DNA of 27,558 nucleotides from contig SGPL01000442.1 of assembly GCA_004802705.1 (NCBI GenBank), positions 1-27,558 of the forward strand, given 5' to 3'. How positions within the stretch are numbered: the stretch's first letter is position 1; the number at the start of each line of letters is the position of its first letter. The DNA is from Bondarzewia mesenterica. Its lineage: Eukaryota; Basidiomycota; Agaricomycetes; Russulales; Bondarzewiaceae. Positions 21,721 through 27,558 of the stretch are shown one piece after another. Under the pieces are notes generated by a model. The model searched no databases, was not told the DNA's origin, and saw only the letters and a program-made list of their open reading frames with translations. The translations under genes were made by a program, and so were the position numbers.

Positions 21721-23025
21721 ACAAAAAAGAAAAAGGTGCTTATCACTTCTACACCAAAGTTTTTGGTGAAGTTCACCTCACCAAGGGTGGAATTGCTGTG
21801 AGTAGTGAGCACTGCTGAAATATGGCCAACCAAGAGATATATTTGAGACTGAGATGTGGACATTGAGGTAGAGCTAAAAGAGGAAATAAAAAATTTAAGG
21901 TTGTGTCAGAGAGATAAGGTGCAAAGTGGCATCATGAACATGCCTAATAATCAGTGTCTATTGATGCATATTTATAATTTGACCTCCTACTGCATCTACA
22001 TTACCTCACCAATTGAATTATATTTCAGCCACTAATGATGCTGATCAGTGATCCTGCCATCCTCACTTCTTTCTTCTTCCTCTCTCTCTACTTCTAAATT
22101 TCACCTCTCCACTGTTCAATCAATACTTTGGGAATAAAATTGAGTCATCATCTTTATTTTTAGAACTCACCATATTTACACTGATGAATAGTAGACTACA
22201 CCAATTTGGTGATGAAGAATACCTTGATAGCTGGCTTTGATTCTGGTATGAGTCTTATTTTCTTCTTTCATACATTTCTTACTTTCTAAATCCATTCAGA
22301 TAAAGAAATAGACAATGACCATCATTTGACTGATGATGCAAAAGAGACACCTATTCCTACACAGATTGATTCTGCTGCTGATATCATTTGCATTAGCAAG
22401 ATGCTGATCACCAGTGAGCAAGAGGTCTTGAACATGCATAGTATATTTTCTTTTGCGATTCAATGGCAAATTAATTACTTATTATTCATTTAGTTTAGGG
22501 ATTCAGTAGGTTCACTGTTTGTAATATTCTGTTGTGCTGACATCCATATTTTAGATTTTGACAATGGTTCACTAGTGGCAGCTGTCACCAATGGAACTGC
22601 AATGAGTAATTTTTTTTCTCCAGAAGTTAGTTGCTTTATTGATATTCTGGCCCTACCTCCTGAAGTTCATTCACTGATAGCCCCTATTGCCAGTGTGTCA
22701 CTGAGATCATTAGTCCACTAATCATCACCGATCAGGCTGGAACATACTGATGAGTCAATTGTTCTATTTTATTGGCTTTGCTTACATTTTTTTAGTTGGA
22801 CAGAATCAATCCATGCAAGAGGATGGAATAAAGCAACAGGCACTTTATGTAGTGTATGATGAGTTGCACTAGTTGTATGAGATTGCAAAATATCAACAGC
22901 AGGTGGTCAATTGGTTGGAAAAGATGAGGTATATCATGTAAATATGCTTCACAATACTACACATTGTGAATAGATGGCCATAGTATTCTGTGAAATATTA
23001 TTCTTGCTTTTGTGTGTTGTAGAGC
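21720..23025 (+). pseudogene. Pseudogene B, related to pseudogene A
   Basis: About 21735-21990 gives a basic then acidic segment with STPKFLVKFTSPRVELL and DVDIEVELKEEIKNLRLCQR. An exon at about 22166-22255 reads VDYTNLVMKNTLIAGFDS, matching pseudogene A (VD...MK...AGFNS) and likewise ending at an intron (22256-22299, GTATGA to CATTCAG). Next is an acidic exon with KEIDNDHHLTDDAKETPIPT. About 22556-22750 reads FDNGSLVAAVTNGTAMSN and CFIDILALPPEVHSLIAPIA. A helical exon at about 22797-22928 has QALYVVYDELH and YEIAKYQQQVVNWLEKMR, followed by an intron that fits 22929-23022. Only a few stops are visible, so this copy may be less damaged than A. The product is unknown; a coiled coil is likely near the end. 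Confidence 0.55.
22256..22299 (+). other. Intron within pseudogene B
   Basis: 44 bp, GTATGAGT to CATTCAG, immediately after AGFDS; its position matches the intron at 15410-15450 of pseudogene A. Confidence 0.6.
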
Positions 23026-24034
23026 ACAAGGGTCTGAGATAATCACCAATGAGCACAATGACATATATTGGATTCTGCTAGACCCAGTGATCTAAAATAA
23101 TCACTAGTGAGCACAATAATATATATTATATTGAGCTGGGCCTAGCAGTCTCAGATGCTCACCAGCGAGCACAGTCATACAGTGTATTGAGCTAGGCCTA
23201 GCAGTCTCGAACATTCACCAGTGAGTACAATAGTATATTATATATAGCTGGGCTCAGAGGTCTCAAATGCTTGCTGGAGGAGAGCTCAGTAGTATAGTGT
23301 ATTGAGCTGGGCTTAGCAGCCTCAGATGCTTACTGGCAGGCAGTAGTATATTGTATTTAGTTGAGTCTAATTATCTCAAATGCTTGTTAGTAATTACAAT
23401 AGTATATTGTATTTAGCTGAGCCAAACTATCTCAAATACTCACTAGTGAGCATATTAGTATATTGTATATAGCTGGGTCCAACTGTCTCAAATGCTCGCT
23501 GGTGAGCTCAGTAGTATATTGTATTAAGTTGAGTCTAGCAGTCTCAGATGCTCACTGATGAGCATGGTAGTATATTGTATTTAGCTGAGCTCAATAGTAT
23601 CAGATGCTCACCGGCGAGCATAGCAGTGTATTATATTTAGCTTGGCCTAACTATTTCAAACACTCACTAGCAAGCCCAATAGTATGGTATAATGAGCTGG
23701 GCCCAGTGCCATCAGGCACTCACCAAAGAGCCCAGCAGCCTTAGATGCTCACCAGTAGGCAGTAGTATATTGTATTTAACTAGGCCCAGTGGTATCAGAT
23801 ACACACCAGTAAGCATAATAGTATATTGTATGTAGGTGAGCCCAACTATCTCGAATGATTGTCAGTAAGCTCAGTTATATATTGTATTGAGCTGGGCCCA
23901 GTAGTCTTGGATGCTCACTAGCGAGCATAGTAGTATAGTGTATTGAGCTGGGCCCAGCAGCTTCAGATGCTCACCAGCGAGCATAGTAGTATATTGTATT
24001 TAGCTGGGCTTAATGATGTTAGATGCTCACTGAT
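23026..24034 (+). repeat. 56-bp satellite, array B, about 17 units
   Basis: The unit start (GAGCTGGGC or TAGCTGRGY) falls at 23077, 23133, 23189, 23245, 23304, 23358, 23414, 23470, 23526, 23582, 23638, 23694, 23777, 23833, 23889, 23945 and 24001. Most steps are exactly 56 bp; exceptions are 59, 54 and 83. A typical unit has GAGCTGGGCCCAGCAG, then TCTCAGATGCTCACCAGCGA, then GCATAGTAGTATATTGTATT. Two hairpin-forming parts stand out: GCTGGGCCCAGC (perfect palindrome at 23947-23958) and TGCTC-n6-GAGCA (23968-23983). Units differ mostly by C/T and G/A. Its spacing and direct-repeat structure are satellite-like; units carry no coding frame. Confidence 0.9.
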
Positions 24035-24439
24035 ACAAACTACATGGAAAATACCATCACTGTGATTGCTGTCATAGTGCTGAGTAGGGTGCATTCATTG
24101 CAGCCAATGCAACTGTCATAATTACATCTGGCAGATCTATTTTCAGCAGTAGATCCATTCCCTCTCATCAGTACAATCATTTCACTTACTGTTGACATTT
24201 CCCTCTCTACAACAGTAGAGCATGCTACATAGATTATCCATAAATAATAAAAATACCTGCTTTATTTTTTATTCTACATAATTTTCACAAAGATCTATCT
24301 TCTATATTCAAAAATTTAAATACTATTAGCAATACATCAAATGCCACATGGCTGCTTTAGAAATACATTTACAAGAGGAGTGGAGATAGTACTAGGAACA
24401 AAAAAAGGAACAGAAAATAACTCGCTCACTACAGAAAAA
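24035..24439. other. Spacer, no gene seen
   Basis: Sequence between array B and the C-terminal repeat of pseudogene D. No protein-like frame was recognised. Confidence 0.4.
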
Positions 24440-24610
24440 CCATCCATCTACAAATCTACCACCTGCTAAACTGCCACTCATCACTGTAAAACTGCCACTC
24501 AAAAAACTACCACCTGTTGTAAAACTGCTGCTTACAAAACTATCATGCATTACTATAAAACTGCCACATGCTTAACTACTGCCCATCACTATAAAAGCAC
24601 TGTGCATCAC
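24440..24610 (-). repeat. Short tandem repeat, probably C-terminal to pseudogene D
   Basis: AAAACTGCCACTCATCACTGT-like words of about 20-30 bp recur six to eight times. On the minus strand they give Gly-Ser-Phe/Leu-rich repeats such as GSFTVMSGSLAGG and GSFIVM, in the direction of pseudogene D. They may be a low-complexity tail of that protein or an independent minisatellite. Confidence 0.5.
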
Positions 24611-24749
24611 TCTGCCCCCTTCATCTTGCATCCTCAGTCGAAGCAGTCAGGCTTAGCACTAATGTTAATATAATTTACATGTGCAAAACCTGCACTATCT
24701 AAAGCATGAGTGCCACTATCTACCACAGCTGCAGGCAAATAAATCTACA

Positions 24750-26810
24750 GGGAATTCAGCCACTATCAATATCATTACATTTGCCATCAACTTCTGCCAG
24801 ACATCAGAACTCTTTGCCTAGAGGGATTGAACATATTGCTCTATCTTGAGACTTCAGATGCTGTTTGAAAATTTCTTGTTCTTGTCCGATTCTTGAAAAT
24901 TGCCAGTGAGCCACAAGAGAAGTGCACATTCTGCCAGAGTGAAAAAAAATGTTAGAATATATTGTATAAGGCAAAATAAACTTACACTGCATGTTGCCAA
25001 TGCAATGGCCCTTACAGCTGGCATATTGAGTCTTTTAGCAGGTGGGATGGTCATTATCACACGAAGATGATGTCACATAGAGTGTAAGACAAAATTGGAA
25101 TGGAAAGCACTGACATGCATCTATGCCACTATCTTTAGTATAAATTCTGATATAAAAAGCTAAATGACTCACCTTTTAGATCTTAGCAATGCTCATATCA
25201 ATGCTTCTTCATAAAAATAGCAGTTCAGATGCTTCTTCTTCTTGAGGAGTGGCATATAATACAAACTATGCTCTATCATCAGGACCCATGAGCACATCTT
25301 CATGCCCTCAATTCCATCCATGGCAAAATTCCTGTGCCACTCATAGATTCATTGAATACACTGTGAATCATCAGCAGATAAATGAATATTTGACAATTAA
25401 ATACTTATTACTCCAAATACTGGCTCCCCTTTCAATGCAATAATATGAGGGATGTCAGAAAATATCTGATCTCAAAGATCTTGCATGGGCATGATGAGCT
25501 CTATATTTTAAGGCTCGATTAGTGTCCCTATAAAATCAAACCACATCAGTAAGAACTTCTCATGCTAATGAGGCAAACAATTCTGAGGAAGGTCTGTATT
25601 CGTCTAGACCTTGGCTACAGTATGAGACTTTGAGTCAGTTTGTAGTTGAATTTCAGATGTAAGACTTGATGCATCACTGCTTGTCTTTATCAATGCAAAA
25701 GTGGCAGCAGGTGCAGCATATACTATAATTTTAGTCATCACCTATTTTCAAAATATTGCCACTTGATTAAAATTATATTTACTTAACAGACTTACCTTAT
25801 TTTCAAGCATCTTGCTCACTGTGTCCCCCTCACCTTCCAATACATGTCTGTTCTCACCTTTCCCCTTCTCCTTCACCTCACTCTCCATCTTCTGATTTTT
25901 TTCCTCTAACTCACCTATCACCCAATCAACTCAGCCAGCTTATGTGGCTGCCTCTTCACATCAGCTTCCAAACTAGCAGCTTCAGCTTTATCATCTTCAT
26001 CTTGGAGATTTCTATCCCTAAATGTCAAACTCATGTCAGAATTTAGATCATAAGGGTCTTTGTTAAAAAAAAAGGTCAGCGAGAGCAGCCTTGATATTGG
26101 CAATATGAATGGGGTCAGTGAAGGTAGTAGAAGAGGAAGTCACCAACACTTTAAAATCTGAGTTAAAGAAGTCTTTAATCTTGAAGGGAGCAGACTGGAT
26201 AAGTGCTGGCCACTTAATTATACTAATAGTTCCTTTACTAATTCTGCCACTTGCTCCCTTCAAACTGATGACTTCGTCTTCAAAGCTTGACTTGACCTCA
26301 ATAATGTCATTGTCAAAAAAATCTTCAAGTATGTTTTTTCTCCATCCATGAGCTAAACTGAAGGGCTAATTTTTTGCTTTCTTTCTGCTTATTTAGCTGC
26401 CCCTAAACCATAAGGTGTGACCATCAATTTATTAATTAATTAATCAAGATAAGGGCTCACGCTATAGCCTTCCTCTTGCCATCTCTCTTCTCCTCAACAC
26501 TCTTGCTAGTCTAAAGTGCTGCCTTTCTAGCTCAAGCCTTCTCGATAATCATCAAAAGCTCCTTCTTATTATCTCTTATCTCTCTCTCCATCATCTCTTC
26601 ATCTTTATCACAATGATCACTCTCATCTACCTTTGTCAGCACTAAGTTCATGTCTTCCTCATTCTCTTGGATTAAAACTGAATATCGATAGCTAATAAGT
26701 GATGATAAAATTTACCATAACTATGAACAAGATCTCAAGTTAGCACTTTAAGGATGGCAAAGGTTATCGCAGGTGGGCAAGATAATGTCTTACTTGTTGA
26801 CACAGATTGC
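24750..26810 (-). pseudogene. Pseudogene D, Agaricomycete-type family of unknown function
   Basis: A possible first exon (about 26810-26716) precedes an intron at 26678-26715. The next exon is Glu/Lys/Arg-rich coiled coil: NLVLTKVDESDHCDKDEEMM, KKELLMIIEKA, then VEEKRDGKRKAIA. About 26263-26060 continues with SIIKWPALIQSAPFKIKDFF, and after a shift at a poly-A/T run, 26060-25800 gives DEDDKAEAASLEADVKRQPH. A GTAAGT donor lies near 25795. The following exon holds LIEPWNIELIMPMQDL, DQIFSDIPHIIALKGEPVFG, IYEWHRNFAMDGIEGMK and YEEALI. Introns fit about 25147-25172 and 24931-24987; the latter joins RAIALATC in phase to KCALLLWLTGNFQ. The order 'EPW ... FPDI.H.I ... IYEWR.AF ... ERAL..W.TG' matches a multi-copy Agaricomycete family I recall, of unknown function. 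Stops replace Gln, Trp and Arg. Confidence 0.62.
24931..24987 (-). other. Intron within pseudogene D
   Basis: On the minus strand 57 bp from GTGTAAG to CTGGCAG. Splicing joins ALATC to ALLLWLTG in one frame. Confidence 0.6.
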
Positions 26811-26999
26811 TGCTGATTAGCTTAATTTGTATGCTCTGTCATTGAATTTGAATAGATAAACAGACATCATTGTAAGGTATTTACAAAGTTTACTATTTAT
26901 TACCACTTAAGGATTTGTAAAGTCTCATTAATACAATGGCCTATATTTTAATTGGAGGTTTGCAAAGTGCCCATATATTATAAATGGCTTTTTATATAT
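26811..26999. other. Spacer, no gene seen
   Basis: Short A+T-rich sequence upstream of pseudogene D; it may include that gene's former promoter. No motif recognised. Confidence 0.3.
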
Positions 27000-27258
27000 T
27001 ATTTTTATATGTTATTTATTATATTATCTCTTATGTTTTTTTCTTATTTTTTTTCTATGTTTTTTCTTATGTTTTTTTTCTATGTTTTTTTTTCTATGTT
27101 TTTNTTATTTTTTTTCAATGTTTTTTCTTATTTTTTTTTCAATGTTTTTTTTATATGTTTTTTTCTCATGTTTTTTTTCTATATTTTTCTTATGTTTTTC
27201 TTATGTTTTTTTATGTTTTTTCTTATATTTTTTGCCTATGTTTTTTTTCTTATAAATA
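27000..27258. repeat. T-rich minisatellite with one ambiguous base
   Basis: Repeats of TTTTTTCTATG or TTTTTTCTTATG, about 14-20 bp each, cover the interval almost without G or C besides the TCT/ATG words. Position 27104 is N. Frames through it code only Phe/Tyr/Met/Leu/Val strings and are not genes. Confidence 0.75.
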
Positions 27259-27558
27259 GATTTATATATAGCTGAGTATAATAGATAAGCCAATGATGCA
27301 TGCTGTCACAGAAACAACAAATAAAGATAAAAGAATAAACAAGATCTAATATGATAACTGAGAACGCACGCTATAAGACCATGCTTATACAAATACAAAA
27401 TGTGTAAACAAACAATAGAGCCAAAATAGATCTAAAACTAAATAAGATTGACTGACAAGAACAGCGTGGTTGGTGCTTATATCTCTTTAGAATTAATAAA
27501 ATAAAAGCCTAACATACTACTGATAGTATTATTATGTGAAACAATACAATACTATTAT
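27259..27558. other. Right end, no gene seen
   Basis: A+T-rich sequence with no protein-like frame or repeat I can support. Confidence 0.35.

Noticed and set aside
23026..24034. CRISPR array.
   Set aside because: The whole 56-bp unit is repeated without unique spacers, no cas-like gene is nearby, and the intron-containing genes are eukaryotic.
26952..27275. Long open frames of Phe/Tyr/Leu/Met.
   Set aside because: They come from the T-rich minisatellite and have no normal amino-acid composition; one crosses an N.
1..27558. LTR retrotransposon, DNA transposase, tRNA or rRNA genes.
   Set aside because: I looked for reverse transcriptase (YxDD), integrase, DDE-type and helicase motifs, long direct repeats and tRNA-like cloverleaf boxes by eye and found none I could defend. 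Heavily mutated copies could have been missed.

Overview
The window looks like a stretch of fungal nuclear DNA, most likely from a basidiomycete (class Agaricomycetes, perhaps order Boletales). The evidence is short GT-AG introns (about 40-95 bp), many intron-split reading frames of Agaricomycete-type gene families (a DUF6532-like gene, a SAP-domain gene, a Zn2Cys6 zinc-cluster gene, and an 'exon-rich unknown' family with an E/K-rich coiled coil), and A+T-rich, CpG-poor composition. Family names come from remembered motifs, not a search, so the taxon is an inference. I see no intact protein-coding gene, no tRNA or rRNA, and no recognisable transposase or reverse transcriptase. The open frames are short because the genes are broken, not because coding sequence is absent.

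Layout. 1-1860: minus-strand pseudogene running off the left edge. 2112-4450: plus-strand DUF6532-like pseudogene. 4500-6050: A+T-rich spacer with a 94-bp tandem repeat. 6190-8051: plus-strand SAP-domain pseudogene. 8490-10920: minus-strand pseudogene of unknown family. 11200-11790: degenerate tandem repeat. 12850-13170: Ser/Gly-rich coding relic. 13800-14366: 56-bp satellite (array A). 14550-15730: minus-strand pseudogene A. 15821-19220: plus-strand multi-exon pseudogene C. 19516-21720: minus-strand zinc-cluster pseudogene. 21720-23025: plus-strand pseudogene B, with one exon matching pseudogene A. 23026-24034: 56-bp satellite (array B). 24440-26810: minus-strand pseudogene D with a C-terminal repeat. 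27000-27258: T-rich minisatellite.

How the region came about. In several pseudogenes the exon frames still join in phase across introns, and the damage is mostly single C-to-T or G-to-A changes: stops sit where Gln, Trp or Arg would fit, and two zinc-ligand cysteines are tyrosines. This resembles repeat-induced point mutation or deamination of methylated cytosine acting on repeated genes. The most interesting structural signal is mirror symmetry: 13.8-24.0 kb begins and ends with the same 56-bp satellite in opposite orientations, each next to a related pseudogene, enclosing two further pseudogenes. This could be a decayed large mobile or duplicated unit, but that is a hypothesis.
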